Shown: piece by piece, positions 52,052 to 61,486 of the stretch
Layout: the number at the start of each line of letters is the position of its first letter
Position numbering within the stretch: position 1 is the first letter of the stretch
Source of the DNA: DIGJ01 sp041739345
Lineage (GTDB): Bacteria > Bacillota > Clostridia > Lachnospirales > Lachnospiraceae
Reading direction: 5' to 3'
Assembly (NCBI GenBank): GCA_041739345.1
Contig: JBGSNZ010000002.1
Location: forward strand, 62,001-126,000
DNA: 64,000 nt
The notes under the pieces: model-generated
Seen by the model: the letters and a program-made list of their open reading frames with translations, nothing else
What the model was told of the DNA's origin: nothing
Databases searched by the model: none
Made by a program: the position numbers and the translations under genes

Positions 52052-52666
52052 ATGAGACGATCTTATCGATATTTAGATGATGATACAAAGTTAAAGAAGA
52101 AACGTGTGCACAGTATCATTTTATGGATAATTGAAATTATTTTTGTGATTTTACTAGCTTACGTTATTATTGCGTTTGGGGTAGAAAAAATCACAATGGT
52201 AGGCGATTCTATGAATACAACGCTTGCTGATGGAGATAAAATAATAGTAAACAAAATGTTTTATCGGTTTACGGACCCGAAGCGGTTTGATACAATTGTT
52301 TTTAAACAGACGGGTAAGGAACATGGCTATTATTCAATTAAGAGAATTGTCGGTCTGCCAGGTGAAACCATTCAAATTACAGATGGCATAGTCTATATCA
52401 ATGGAAAAGAGATTGAAGAAAAAGTACCGGTAGACCTTAGTGCAAACGGAGGAATGGCGGAAGAGACAATTACGCTTGATGAAAATGAATATTTTGTTTT
52501 AGGTGACAACCGAAATAATAGTGAAGATAGTCGTTTTGCCAATGTTGGTAATGTAATAAAGGACGACATAATTGGTAAGGCTTGGATTCGTTTGCATCCT
52601 TTTAATTTTGTGAATTTAATCAATACGAAAACAAAAGCAGATACACAAGAAGATCAGGCGGAATAG
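52052..52666 (+). CDS. lepB: Type I signal peptidase (first of three)
   Basis: A 204-residue S26 peptidase with one N-terminal membrane segment (about 25-46), catalytic Ser in VGDSMNTTL and Lys in YSIKRIVGLPGE, and the box GDNRNNSEDSR. It removes signal peptides outside the membrane. TGGAGG upstream. The rbgA gene separates it from two further paralogues. Confidence 0.95.
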   Translation: MRRSYRYLDDDTKLKKKRVHSIILWIIEIIFVILLAYVIIAFGVEKITMVGDSMNTTLADGDKIIVNKMFYRFTDPKRFDTIVFKQTGKEHGYYSIKRIVGLPGETIQITDGIVYINGKEIEEKVPVDLSANGGMAEETITLDENEYFVLGDNRNNSEDSRFANVGNVIKDDIIGKAWIRLHPFNFVNLINTKTKADTQEDQAE

Positions 52667-52691
52667 ACAAAAGGATAGGAGTATTAAATAA

Positions 52692-53537
52692 ATGCATTTT
52701 CAATGGTACCCAGGTCATATGACCAAAGCGAAACGAGCGATGCAAGAAGACATCAAATTAATTGATGTTGTAATTGAATTAGTGGATGCAAGAATTCCAT
52801 ACAGTAGTAAAAATCCAGACATTGATGAAATAGCTAAGAATAAGGCAAGAATTATTCTTTTAAATAAATATGATTTGGCAAATAAAGAAAAAACTTCAGA
52901 ATGGAAGACCTGGTATGAAAAAAAGGGGTTCCATGTTGCTTTAGTGAACTCAAAATCAGGAGCCGGAGTAAGAGCAGTAAATGAAGTAGTTCAGGCGGCT
53001 TGTAAAGAAAAAATTGAACGTGATCGCAAAAGAGGAATACTGAATCGTCCAATTCGAGCAATGATTGTGGGCATCCCAAATGTAGGGAAATCTACTTTTA
53101 TAAACAGCTTTGCAGGTAAAGCATGTACTAAGACAGGAAACAAACCAGGTGTAACAAAGGGTAAACAATGGATTCGACTGAATAAAAATGTTGAATTGCT
53201 GGATACTCCAGGTATTTTGTGGCCAAAATTTGAAGATCAGACCGTTGGGCTTCGTTTGGCTTTTATCGGATCGATTAAAGATGAAATTCTTAATATCCTA
53301 GATCTAGGATTAGAACTTATTAAATTTTTAGATACCTACTATGAAGGCGCAATTAAAGCTTTTTATCAGATTGAACAAGGTAAGGATTCGATTGAAACAT
53401 TAAAAAATATCGCAATTAAGAGAGGCTGCTTACAAAAAGGTAATGAACTTGATTATGATAAGGCTGCCGGTATTGTTATGGATGATTTTAAGGCAGGTAA
53501 AATCGGTAAATTTACATTGGAGTTCCCAGAAGACTAG
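52692..53537 (+). CDS. rbgA: Ribosome biogenesis GTPase RbgA (YlqF)
   Basis: A 281-residue circularly permuted GTPase. The G4 motif NKYDL (about 57) precedes G1 GIPNVGKSTFIN (about 124) and G3 DTPG. HFQWYPGHMTKAKR at the N terminus is the family hallmark. It drives late assembly of the 50S subunit. AGGAG upstream. Confidence 0.96.
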   Translation: MHFQWYPGHMTKAKRAMQEDIKLIDVVIELVDARIPYSSKNPDIDEIAKNKARIILLNKYDLANKEKTSEWKTWYEKKGFHVALVNSKSGAGVRAVNEVVQAACKEKIERDRKRGILNRPIRAMIVGIPNVGKSTFINSFAGKACTKTGNKPGVTKGKQWIRLNKNVELLDTPGILWPKFEDQTVGLRLAFIGSIKDEILNILDLGLELIKFLDTYYEGAIKAFYQIEQGKDSIETLKNIAIKRGCLQKGNELDYDKAAGIVMDDFKAGKIGKFTLEFPED

Positions 53538-53540
53538 ATT

Positions 53541-54077
53541 ATGAGACAAAAAAATTATACAAATATTATATTACTGACAATTGCGATTGCTATTTTAGTG
53601 GGAACGTTTGTCTATGACTATTCCTTTGAAGGGAAAAAAATCAAAGGAGATTCCATGGAAAACAGTCTGAAAGATGGCGATCATATAATAATAAATAAGT
53701 TGGCATATTCTTACCATGCACCAAAAAGGTACGATGTCATTGTTTTCCCATATAATAAAGATAAAAACATCAATTATGTCAAACGAATTATCGGACTTCC
53801 GGGAGAAACGATTCAAATTATCAATAGCTCCATTTTTATTGATGGAAAGCTCCTTTATGAGTCCTTTGGTAAAGAATCAATGGATGAATATACCGAAGGA
53901 ATTGCGAAGGATAAAATTTCATTAGGAGAAGATGAGTATTTTGTTTTAGGTGATAACCGCAATGATAGCAAAGACAGTCGAGACAAAGCAGTCGGTGCTA
54001 TAAAGAAAGAAGACATATTAGGAAAGGCGGTATTTTGTATGTATCCCTTTTCATCGGTTGGTAAAATAAGGAGTTGA
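53541..54077 (+). CDS. Type I signal peptidase (second of three)
   Basis: A 178-residue S26 signal peptidase with an N-terminal membrane helix (about 8-25), catalytic Ser in KGDSMENSL, Lys in YVKRIIGLPGE and GDNRNDSKDSR. It starts three bases after rbgA's stop and lacks a strong ribosome site, so it is probably coupled. Divergent from the first copy in the C-terminal half. Confidence 0.94.
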   Translation: MRQKNYTNIILLTIAIAILVGTFVYDYSFEGKKIKGDSMENSLKDGDHIIINKLAYSYHAPKRYDVIVFPYNKDKNINYVKRIIGLPGETIQIINSSIFIDGKLLYESFGKESMDEYTEGIAKDKISLGEDEYFVLGDNRNDSKDSRDKAVGAIKKEDILGKAVFCMYPFSSVGKIRS

Positions 54078-54081
54078 TTAT

Positions 54082-54642
54082 ATGTCGAATAATAAAAAAG
54101 ATATGAGAGGAAAAAAGCTTTTTGAAAATACGTTAAAGCAAATTCTCTCCCTCTTTTTTTGTCTTATGGTTGCCTATGGAACAGCCCGATTTGTTACCGA
54201 TTTTTTTCTACAGCCGATTCGTGTAGAAGGTGTTTCGATGGAAAATACCTTGTATCATAATGACATTCTTTTGATTAATAAATTTACTTATCGTATTCAT
54301 AATCCAGAACGTTTTGATATTGTTATTTTTCCATATTCAATGAAAGAGTATTACGTGAAGCGAATTATTGGACTGCCTGGTGAAACAATTCAGATTAGAG
54401 ACGGTGCTATTTATGTCGATGAGAAACCTTTACTCGAAGAATATGGTATCGATCCGATACTTGATGCAGGCATTGCAATAAATTCGATAACACTAGGTAA
54501 TGATGAATATTTTTTGTTGGGTGATAATCGTAATCATAGTACGGATAGCCGAAGCCAATTAATCGGTCCAATAAAAAAAGATAAAATAGAGGGAAAGGTA
54601 ATTACCCGTATTTATCCTTTTGCTCAAATGAGATTGTTTTAA
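54082..54642 (+). CDS. Type I signal peptidase (third of three)
   Basis: A 186-residue S26 peptidase with a membrane helix (about 18-38), Ser in EGVSMENTL, Lys in YYVKRIIGLPGE and GDNRNHSTDSR. Begins four bases after the second copy's stop, with AAGGAG upstream. Closest in layout to the second copy, suggesting tandem duplication. Three full catalytic sets mean all may be active, perhaps with different substrates. Confidence 0.94.
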   Translation: MSNNKKDMRGKKLFENTLKQILSLFFCLMVAYGTARFVTDFFLQPIRVEGVSMENTLYHNDILLINKFTYRIHNPERFDIVIFPYSMKEYYVKRIIGLPGETIQIRDGAIYVDEKPLLEEYGIDPILDAGIAINSITLGNDEYFLLGDNRNHSTDSRSQLIGPIKKDKIEGKVITRIYPFAQMRLF

Positions 54643-54698
54643 TAAGCCGGTTCTATATTTGAAAAAGCCGTCAAAATTTGAAAGGCAGGATTACATAA

Positions 54699-55454
54699 GT
54701 GAAAACAATTACTGATATTAAGAAAGAGATTCAATCCGTCGATATGTTAGAAAGAGATAACATAATCCAACAATATAGTAATGATGAGCGTATGGGTGTT
54801 CAAAAACTACTTCAAAAGTTTGTAAAAGAGAAAGAATCTTTGCAAAAAGAAATAGCACGTGTTGAGGCAATGAAACGATATGAAAAAGAGAATCAATCCT
54901 ATGAATTTATTTGTGGGATTGATGAAGTAGGACGAGGACCGCTTGCAGGCCCGGTAGTTGCAGGAGCGGTAATTTTACCAAAAGATGCTCAAATTCTCTA
55001 TATCAATGACTCAAAGCAGCTAAGTGAGAAAAAAAGAGAATTGCTTTACGATGAAATTATGTCAAAGGCGATTGCTTTTGGCATTGGAATGGTTTCACCA
55101 GCAGACATTGATGAGATTAATATTTTACAAGCAACCTACGAAGCTATGCGAATTGCGATATCTAAGCTTTCAGTAACACCAAATCTTCTATTAAATGATG
55201 CGGTTACAATACCGAAGGTTTCCATAAAGCAAGTTCCTATAATCAAAGGTGATGCAAAGAGTGTCTCAATTGCGGCTGCTAGCATTATAGCAAAGGTGAC
55301 AAGAGATCGAATGATGAGAGAATATCATAAACTATTTCCAGAGTATGGCTTTGATCATAATAAAGGATATGGCTCGGCAACGCATATCGATGTTTTGAAA
55401 AAAATCGGTCCGAGCCCTATTCATCGTTCATCTTTTATTACAAATTTTATTTAA
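54699..55454 (+). CDS. rnhB: Ribonuclease HII
   Basis: A 251-residue enzyme with an N-terminal helical extension (1-60) typical of Firmicute RnhB, and motifs GIDEVGRGPLAGPVVAGA (first Asp-Glu) and NDAVT. It removes ribonucleotides from DNA-RNA hybrids. GTG start at 54699 after AAAGGCAGG. Confidence 0.95.
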   Translation: MKTITDIKKEIQSVDMLERDNIIQQYSNDERMGVQKLLQKFVKEKESLQKEIARVEAMKRYEKENQSYEFICGIDEVGRGPLAGPVVAGAVILPKDAQILYINDSKQLSEKKRELLYDEIMSKAIAFGIGMVSPADIDEINILQATYEAMRIAISKLSVTPNLLLNDAVTIPKVSIKQVPIIKGDAKSVSIAAASIIAKVTRDRMMREYHKLFPEYGFDHNKGYGSATHIDVLKKIGPSPIHRSSFITNFI

Positions 55455-55493
55455 TTTACATATTTCGTATTGCGTTAGACAAGGGGGTTGCGA

Positions 55494-55784
55494 ATGAAGG
55501 AAGATGAAATAAAAACTTCGAAAAAAATGGCAGTTGCACTTTCTTACAATCCAGATGATTCAGCACCAAAGATTGTAGCAAGCGGTAAAGGACTTATTGC
55601 AGATAAAATCGTAGAAAAAGCAAGTGAAGCCAAGGTGCCCATTCATAAGGATGAGCGCTTGGCCAAAACATTATCAAAACTAGAAATCGGAGATTTAATT
55701 CCGGCAGAACTTTACGGAGTGGTTGCTGAAATATTGGTCTATGTTGATAAAATGGAAACCATTAAAGGCAGACTTAAAAGATGA
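55494..55784 (+). CDS. FlhB C-terminal-like protein (YlqH family)
   Basis: A 96-residue protein resembling the cytoplasmic C-terminal domain of FlhB/EscU export proteins: KMAVALSYNPDDSAPKIVASGKG, then a DERLAKTLSKLEIGDLIPAELY segment. The autocleavage NPTH motif is replaced by NPDD. Small free-standing copies sit near rnhB in many Firmicutes and their role is unknown. Start ATG 55494 after GGGGG. The gene overlaps the next frame. Confidence 0.85.
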   Translation: MKEDEIKTSKKMAVALSYNPDDSAPKIVASGKGLIADKIVEKASEAKVPIHKDERLAKTLSKLEIGDLIPAELYGVVAEILVYVDKMETIKGRLKR

Positions 55785-55819
55785 GTACGCTGGATAATAA
55801 AAAAGGGGAATGTAAAACT

Positions 55820-56167
55820 ATGAATAAACGTGTATTGGGATTTGAAAAAGAAGCAGTAGCCGCTGCCTATTTAACAGAGCACGGATATCAAGTCATTGAT
55901 AAAAACTTTTATAGCCGATATGGAGAAATTGATTTGATATGCAAAAAAGATGGCTACCTCATTTTTGTTGAAGTAAAATATAGAAAAGACAATGATTTTG
56001 GCTTTCCATCAGAAGCAATTACGCTGCGAAAGATGCAGTCAATGAGGAAGACGGCAAACTATTATCTATATAAAAATAAACTAATCGAAGAAACACCATG
56101 TCGTTTTGACGTGGTGTCTCTTTTAGGAGATGACATATCCATTATTGAAAACGTGATGGAAGGATAA
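55820..56167 (+). CDS. YraN / UPF0102 endonuclease-like protein
   Basis: A 115-residue protein with the restriction-endonuclease-like core: GEIDLICKKDGYLIFVEVKYR (Asp, Glu-x-Lys). The family often accompanies rnhB, and its function is uncertain. ATG 55820 with AAAAGGGG is favoured by family length; the frame opens at ATG 55781, overlapping the previous gene by 4 bases, and could also be used. Confidence 0.85.
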   Translation: MNKRVLGFEKEAVAAAYLTEHGYQVIDKNFYSRYGEIDLICKKDGYLIFVEVKYRKDNDFGFPSEAITLRKMQSMRKTANYYLYKNKLIEETPCRFDVVSLLGDDISIIENVMEG

Positions 56168-56190
56168 TATGAGCGGAGAAGGGGTATGTA

Positions 56191-57024
56191 ATGCAAGAAT
56201 TAATATTTCATTCGAATTATAATGGGAAGGAAATCTGCGAACTCCTTATAAAGGATGGAATTCCCTATATACAATATAAGCCTTTACAAAAATTTCCTTT
56301 TATAGTGCATGGCTTTTCTACAAGAATTGGTGGAGTGAGTGAAGGTGAATTTGCAACGATGAATTTAAGCTATAGTCGAGGCGATAATCCAGATTATGTA
56401 GATAGAAACTATGAATTAATTTGTAATGCATTAGACATAAAAAAAGAACAGTTAGTGTTTACCAATCAGATTCATGAAACTACTATTCAATATACAGATG
56501 GTAGTCTAAGGCAATATAAAGATACCGACGGATTGATTACAGATAAATCAGGAATTGTAATTGCAACTTCTTATGCAGACTGTGTTCCTCTTTATTTTGT
56601 GGATACAAAGAAGAAGGTTATTGGTTTTTCACATTCTGGATGGAGAGGTACCGTTGGAAAAATTGGAGCAAAAACCGTTGATGCAATGGTGAAAAACTTT
56701 AATTGTAAGAAAGAAGATATCCTTGCCGTAATTGGACCTTCTATTTGTAAGGACTGTTATGAGGTCAGCGAAGAAGTAAATAAAGAATTTTCAAGTATAT
56801 TATCAAAAGAACAGATAAAGGACGTTATTTTTGAAAAAGGAAATGACAAATACCAGTTGGATTTATGGAAAGCAAATCAATGGATTTTGTTAGATGCTGG
56901 TTTGAAAATTGAAAATATACATATTGCAGGACTATGTACCTGTTGTAATTCCAAGGTCTTATTTTCACATCGTGCGAGCATGGGAAGACGTGGAAATTTG
57001 AATGGGTTTCTAGGTATAAGGTAA
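56191..57024 (+). CDS. pgeF: Purine nucleoside phosphorylase/laccase-like protein (PgeF/YfiH family)
   Basis: A 277-residue member of the YfiH/LACC1 family with metal-site motifs: ADCVPLYF, FSHSGWRGT and CTCCNSKVLFSHR. Family members cleave purine nucleosides or mis-incorporated amino acids from peptidoglycan precursors. A GGGGTATGTAATG context gives a start at 56191. Located in the rnhB neighbourhood without obvious operon partners. Confidence 0.9.
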   Translation: MQELIFHSNYNGKEICELLIKDGIPYIQYKPLQKFPFIVHGFSTRIGGVSEGEFATMNLSYSRGDNPDYVDRNYELICNALDIKKEQLVFTNQIHETTIQYTDGSLRQYKDTDGLITDKSGIVIATSYADCVPLYFVDTKKKVIGFSHSGWRGTVGKIGAKTVDAMVKNFNCKKEDILAVIGPSICKDCYEVSEEVNKEFSSILSKEQIKDVIFEKGNDKYQLDLWKANQWILLDAGLKIENIHIAGLCTCCNSKVLFSHRASMGRRGNLNGFLGIR

Positions 57025-57090
57025 AAAGTACTTCCATTTTTAGTAATATTGTGTTATAAATGTATAGATGATTAGATAGGAGAAAAAAGA

Positions 57091-58137
57091 ATGAAAAAAA
57101 AATTAATAGTAGCAACACTAATTATGAGTATGGTTGTAGCGTTAAACGGATGTAGCAAAAAAGAGGCAACTCCTAGCGTATTAACCAATGCTGCAAAAAT
57201 AGTAACTCTTGGGGATTACAAAGGACTTACTTTGGAAGTAGTAGATGCAACACAAGAAGATGTAGAAGAATATATTAATACAAACTTACTCTCACCAAAT
57301 GCCTCCTATGAACAAATTAAAGAAGGTACGGTTAAAGATGCAGATACAGTAAACATCAATTATGCTGGTAAAGTTGATGGAGAAGCTTTTGAAGGCGGTA
57401 CGGATGATTCCGAAGCTGGAACAAATCTTGAAATTGGATCGAATTCTTTTATTGACGGTTTTGAAAAAGGCTTAATCGGTGTTAAAGTAGGTGACACTGT
57501 TGATTTAAATCTTGCATTCCCGAAAGACTATGGTAATGAAGCATTAAACGGCAAAGATGTTGTATTTACCGTTACCGTAAATTATGTTTGTGGTGATCAG
57601 ATAACACCAGAACTTACCGATGATTTTGTTGCAAGCAACACGGATTATAAGACAATCGCTGATTACAAAACATATGTAACAGAAACAATAACAACAACGA
57701 ATAAAACAGATGCCGAAACGACATTATGGAATCAGGCAGTTACTAATGCAAAGATTTCAGAATATCCACAGGATGACATTGACAAATCATTAGCTAGTAT
57801 GCTTGAGTATTATAAAAGTATGGCTTCATATTATGGAATGGAAGTAGCTGATTTATTAACATATTACGGAACAACTGAAGATACATTCAATACGGATATG
57901 TTAGAAACAGCACAAAATATGGTAGGCGAAAAATTAGTTGCACTTGCAATCGCTAACAAAGAAGGTATTGAACTTACTGATGATGTCTATAATTCAAAAG
58001 TAGAAGAATTTGTAACTACTTATGGATATAAAGATGTTGCTGCATTAAAAGAAGCTGTATCGGAAGATGAACTCAAACAGCAGATTTATATCGAGTTAGG
58101 AAAACAGGTTGTTATTGACAATGCAGTAACGAAATAA
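57091..58137 (+). CDS. Trigger-factor-like FKBP peptidyl-prolyl isomerase lipoprotein
   Basis: A 348-residue lipoprotein with lipobox LNGC (Cys near 21). Residues about 75-165 form an FKBP domain (DTVNINYAGKVDGEAFEGG, FPKDYGNEALNGKDVVFTVTVNYV) and the rest matches the helical C-terminal part of trigger factor. An extracellular folding helper for secreted proteins is likely. AGGAG upstream. A terminator follows. Confidence 0.85.
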   Translation: MKKKLIVATLIMSMVVALNGCSKKEATPSVLTNAAKIVTLGDYKGLTLEVVDATQEDVEEYINTNLLSPNASYEQIKEGTVKDADTVNINYAGKVDGEAFEGGTDDSEAGTNLEIGSNSFIDGFEKGLIGVKVGDTVDLNLAFPKDYGNEALNGKDVVFTVTVNYVCGDQITPELTDDFVASNTDYKTIADYKTYVTETITTTNKTDAETTLWNQAVTNAKISEYPQDDIDKSLASMLEYYKSMASYYGMEVADLLTYYGTTEDTFNTDMLETAQNMVGEKLVALAIANKEGIELTDDVYNSKVEEFVTTYGYKDVAALKEAVSEDELKQQIYIELGKQVVIDNAVTK

Positions 58138-58155
58138 AAAGTTACTTAAGATTTT

Positions 58156-58187
58156 AAAAGTCGTCGTTTCCTACGGCGACTTTTCTT
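58156..58187 (+). terminator. Terminator after the FKBP lipoprotein gene
   Basis: AAAAGTCGTCG (58156-58166) pairs with CGGCGACTTTT (58174-58184) with one wobble pair, followed by CTTTCT. Confidence 0.8.
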
Positions 58188-58204
58188 TCTAGAAGGAAGT
58201 TCTT

Positions 58205-59530
58205 ATGAAGAAAAAAGGTCATAAAATTACTAGTGTTCAACCAGGTAGTATCGGAGAAGAACTAGAAATTGAAGCAGGGGATTATCTGATTAGCGTAAAT
58301 GATACAAAAATCGAAGATGTATTTGATTATCATTTTGCAATCAATGATGAGTACCTTGAAGTATTAATAGAAAAGCCAAATGGCGAACAGTGGGAACTTG
58401 AAATTGAGAAAGAGTATGAGGAAGATCTGGGACTTGATTTTGAACAGGGTCTAATGGATGATTATCGTTCTTGTACGAATAAATGTATGTTTTGTTTTAT
58501 TGATCAGATGCCACCAAATATGCGTGAAACACTGTACTTTAAGGATGATGATGCCAGACTTTCTTTTTTACAGGGAAATTATATTACGTTAACCAACATG
58601 AAAGATCATGATTTGGAACGTATCATTCATTACAAACTGTCTCCTATCAATATTTCAGTCCAAGCCATGAATCCGGAACTTCGATGTAAAATGCTTCATA
58701 ATCGATTTGCCGGGGATGCCTTAAAGAAAATGAAACGCTTATATGATGCAGAAATTGAAATGAATAGCCAAATTGTATTATGTAAAGGCTATAATGATGG
58801 AGCGGAACTAGATCGAAGTATAAAAGAGCTTGGAGAACTGTATCCTCACATGGTAAGTTTGTCGGTAGTACCAGTAGGTCTTACGAAATACCGTAAAAAT
58901 CTAGTGCCACTTGAGAAATTTACAAAAGTTGAAGCAATTGCGGTATTAAAGCAGATTCACTACTGGCAGGATATTTTCCTTGAAAAATATGGGACTCGAT
59001 TTGTATTTGCAAGCGATGAGTGGTACTTAACGGCAGAAGAACCCATTCCTACGGAAGCATATTATGAAGGCTATGGACAGATTGAAAATGGCATTGGAAT
59101 GATTCGATCCCTCAAAGAAGAAGTGGATGAATATTTGAACTCTTTTGAAAAAGAGGAGACAAATCGTATTACAAAATCATTTTCAATGGCGACAGGGGTT
59201 CTTGCTTCGCCAATTCTAAAAGAAATTTTAGAAAATATGAAAGAAAAGTTTCCCAATTTAGACGGAAGCGTTTATACTATAATTAATGAATTCTTTGGAC
59301 CGGATATTACGGTTGCAGGACTTTTAACAGGTCAGGATATCATAAATCAGTTAAAAGGAAAAGATTTAGGCGAATTTTTAATTTTGCCAAGTGTTCTTCT
59401 TCGAAGTGGAGAAGAAGTCCTTTTGGATGACATCACTATAAAAGACATTGAAAGTGCTTTAAATATTCGAATCAGCATTGCGAAGGCGGATGGAAAGTCA
59501 CTTATAGACACAATTTTAGATAAGGAGTAA
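58205..59530 (+). CDS. DUF512 radical SAM protein with PDZ-like domain
   Basis: A 441-residue protein. An N-terminal PDZ-like fold (about 5-70) is followed by a radical SAM segment with the cysteine motif CTNKCMFC (C-x3-C-x2-C, about 91-98) and the DUF512 domain. Widespread in Firmicutes next to der, function unsettled. Start ATG 58205 after AAGGAAG. Confidence 0.88.
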   Translation: MKKKGHKITSVQPGSIGEELEIEAGDYLISVNDTKIEDVFDYHFAINDEYLEVLIEKPNGEQWELEIEKEYEEDLGLDFEQGLMDDYRSCTNKCMFCFIDQMPPNMRETLYFKDDDARLSFLQGNYITLTNMKDHDLERIIHYKLSPINISVQAMNPELRCKMLHNRFAGDALKKMKRLYDAEIEMNSQIVLCKGYNDGAELDRSIKELGELYPHMVSLSVVPVGLTKYRKNLVPLEKFTKVEAIAVLKQIHYWQDIFLEKYGTRFVFASDEWYLTAEEPIPTEAYYEGYGQIENGIGMIRSLKEEVDEYLNSFEKEETNRITKSFSMATGVLASPILKEILENMKEKFPNLDGSVYTIINEFFGPDITVAGLLTGQDIINQLKGKDLGEFLILPSVLLRSGEEVLLDDITIKDIESALNIRISIAKADGKSLIDTILDKE

Positions 59531-59535
59531 TTAAT

Positions 59536-60858
59536 ATGAGCAGACCAATAGTAGCAATAGTAGGACGACCAAATGTTGGGAAATCTACATTGTTTAATGC
59601 CTTAGCTGGCGAAAAAATCTCGATTGTTCAGGATTTTCCTGGTGTAACAAGAGATCGAATTTATGCAGATATTACATGGTTAGACAATCAGTTTACCATG
59701 ATTGATACTGGTGGTATCGAAATGGAAACAAAAGATATTATGTTATCACACATGAGAGAACAGGCAGAAATTGCAATTGATACAGCCGATGTTATCCTTT
59801 TCATCGTAGATGTACGACAAGGACTTTTGGACGCGGATTTTAAAGTTGCAGATATGCTTCGAAAATCTCATAAACCAGTTGTACTAGCAGTAAATAAGGT
59901 AGACAATTTTGATAAGTTTATGACCGATGTATATGAGTTTTACAATCTTGGAATCGGTGATCCAGTTCCGGTATCAGCAGCATCCCGTCTTGGTATTGGA
60001 GACTTATTAGATGAAATCGTAAAACACTTTGATAAGGAATCATTAGAAATAGAAGAAGATGAAAGACCAAAGATTGCAATTGTTGGTAAACCAAACGCAG
60101 GAAAATCTTCGATTATCAATAAGTTAATTGGAGAAAACCGTGTTATCGTTTCAGAGATTGCCGGAACAACAAGAGATGCCATTGATACAGAAGTAAAATA
60201 CAATGGAAAAGAGTATGTTTTTATTGATACTGCAGGTATCCGAAGAAAAAGTAAAATTAAAGAAGAACTTGAAAGATACAGCATTATTCGTGCAATAGCT
60301 GCTGTTGAGAGAGCGGATATTGTTATGCTTGTAGTGAATGCAGAAGAAGGAATAACCGAACAGGATGCAAAAATTGCAGGTATTGCACATGAACGAGGAA
60401 AAGGAATTATCGTTTGCGTAAACAAATGGGATTTAATTGAAAAAGATGACAAAACGATCTACACCTACACTCGAGATGTACAAGATGTCCTATCCTTTAT
60501 GTCATATGCACAGATTTTGTTTATTTCAGCATTAACAGGTCAACGAGTTAATAAGATTTTTGAACAAATTGAAACGGTTATACAGTTCCAGAATCTGCGC
60601 GTACAAACAGGTGTATTAAATGAAATTATTACAGAAGCGACTGCTATGCAACAGCCACCATCTGATAAAGGCCGCCGTTTGAAGATTTTCTATACAACGC
60701 AAGTAGCAGTTAAACCACCAACCTTTGTTATATTTGTAAATGATAAAGAACTGATGCATTTTTCATACACCAGATATTTGGAAAATCGTATTCGCGATGC
60801 ATTTGGTTTTACGGGAACATCATTAAAATTCATTATAAGAGAGAGGAAGGATAAATAA
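59536..60858 (+). CDS. der: Ribosome-associated GTPase Der (EngA)
   Basis: A 440-residue double GTPase. First G domain: GRPNVGKSTLFN (about 9-20), NKVD; second: GKPNAGKSSIIN (about 185-196), NKWD; then a KH-like C-terminal domain. It is needed for 50S assembly. AAGGAG upstream, five bases after the radical SAM gene. Confidence 0.97.
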   Translation: MSRPIVAIVGRPNVGKSTLFNALAGEKISIVQDFPGVTRDRIYADITWLDNQFTMIDTGGIEMETKDIMLSHMREQAEIAIDTADVILFIVDVRQGLLDADFKVADMLRKSHKPVVLAVNKVDNFDKFMTDVYEFYNLGIGDPVPVSAASRLGIGDLLDEIVKHFDKESLEIEEDERPKIAIVGKPNAGKSSIINKLIGENRVIVSEIAGTTRDAIDTEVKYNGKEYVFIDTAGIRRKSKIKEELERYSIIRAIAAVERADIVMLVVNAEEGITEQDAKIAGIAHERGKGIIVCVNKWDLIEKDDKTIYTYTRDVQDVLSFMSYAQILFISALTGQRVNKIFEQIETVIQFQNLRVQTGVLNEIITEATAMQQPPSDKGRRLKIFYTTQVAVKPPTFVIFVNDKELMHFSYTRYLENRIRDAFGFTGTSLKFIIRERKDK

Positions 60859-60859
60859 C

Positions 60860-61486
60860 ATGATAGGGAAGATTTTACTTTGTCTGCTTATCGGTTACCT
60901 TTGTGGAAGCTTTTCTTCGGGATATTTCGTTGGAAAAGCATATCATTTAGACATTAGAAAACAGGGCAGTGGTAATGCAGGTGCAACCAATGCACTTCGT
61001 ACCCTTGGAGTCAAAGGAGGTTTATTAACCTTCTTTGGTGATGCTTTTAAAGTTATTATTCCAATTATGATAATCCGCTTTTATTTTTCTACGATTACAC
61101 CATGTTGGGAAGTTTATGGACTATATCTAGGAATAGGTGCAGTTTTAGGCCATAACTTCCCAGTTTGGTTAAAATTTAAAGGAGGGAAGGGCATCGCTGT
61201 TACCGCAGGAGTTATTTTATCCATTGCAGATTGGAGAGTTACGCTGATTGGCTTACTTGTTTTTATCTGTGTGGTAGCATATACAAGATATGTATCATTA
61301 GGATCATTGATAGTTGCATGGTTACTTCCCTTAAATATGGTATTATTTTACCGAGACAGTAAAGATTTCATACATATACTTATGATTTCTTTACTTTTTA
61401 CTGCTTTGGCATATTTACGTCATAAAGAGAATATTAAAAGATTACTTTCAGGAAAAGAGAGGAAAATAGGTGTATCAAATGAGTAA
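60860..61486 (+). CDS. plsY: Glycerol-3-phosphate acyltransferase PlsY
   Basis: A 208-residue membrane protein with about five transmembrane segments. Conserved loops are GYLCGSFSSGYFVGK, GSGNAGATNALRTLG and GHNFPVWLKFKGGKGIA. It acylates glycerol 3-phosphate from acyl phosphate. Overlaps gpsA, whose product supplies the substrate. Confidence 0.96.
   Translation: MIGKILLCLLIGYLCGSFSSGYFVGKAYHLDIRKQGSGNAGATNALRTLGVKGGLLTFFGDAFKVIIPIMIIRFYFSTITPCWEVYGLYLGIGAVLGHNFPVWLKFKGGKGIAVTAGVILSIADWRVTLIGLLVFICVVAYTRYVSLGSLIVAWLLPLNMVLFYRDSKDFIHILMISLLFTALAYLRHKENIKRLLSGKERKIGVSNE

Noticed and set aside
59940..60452. 170-residue minus-strand frame inside der
   Set aside because: Serine- and isoleucine-rich antisense of a well conserved GTPase gene.
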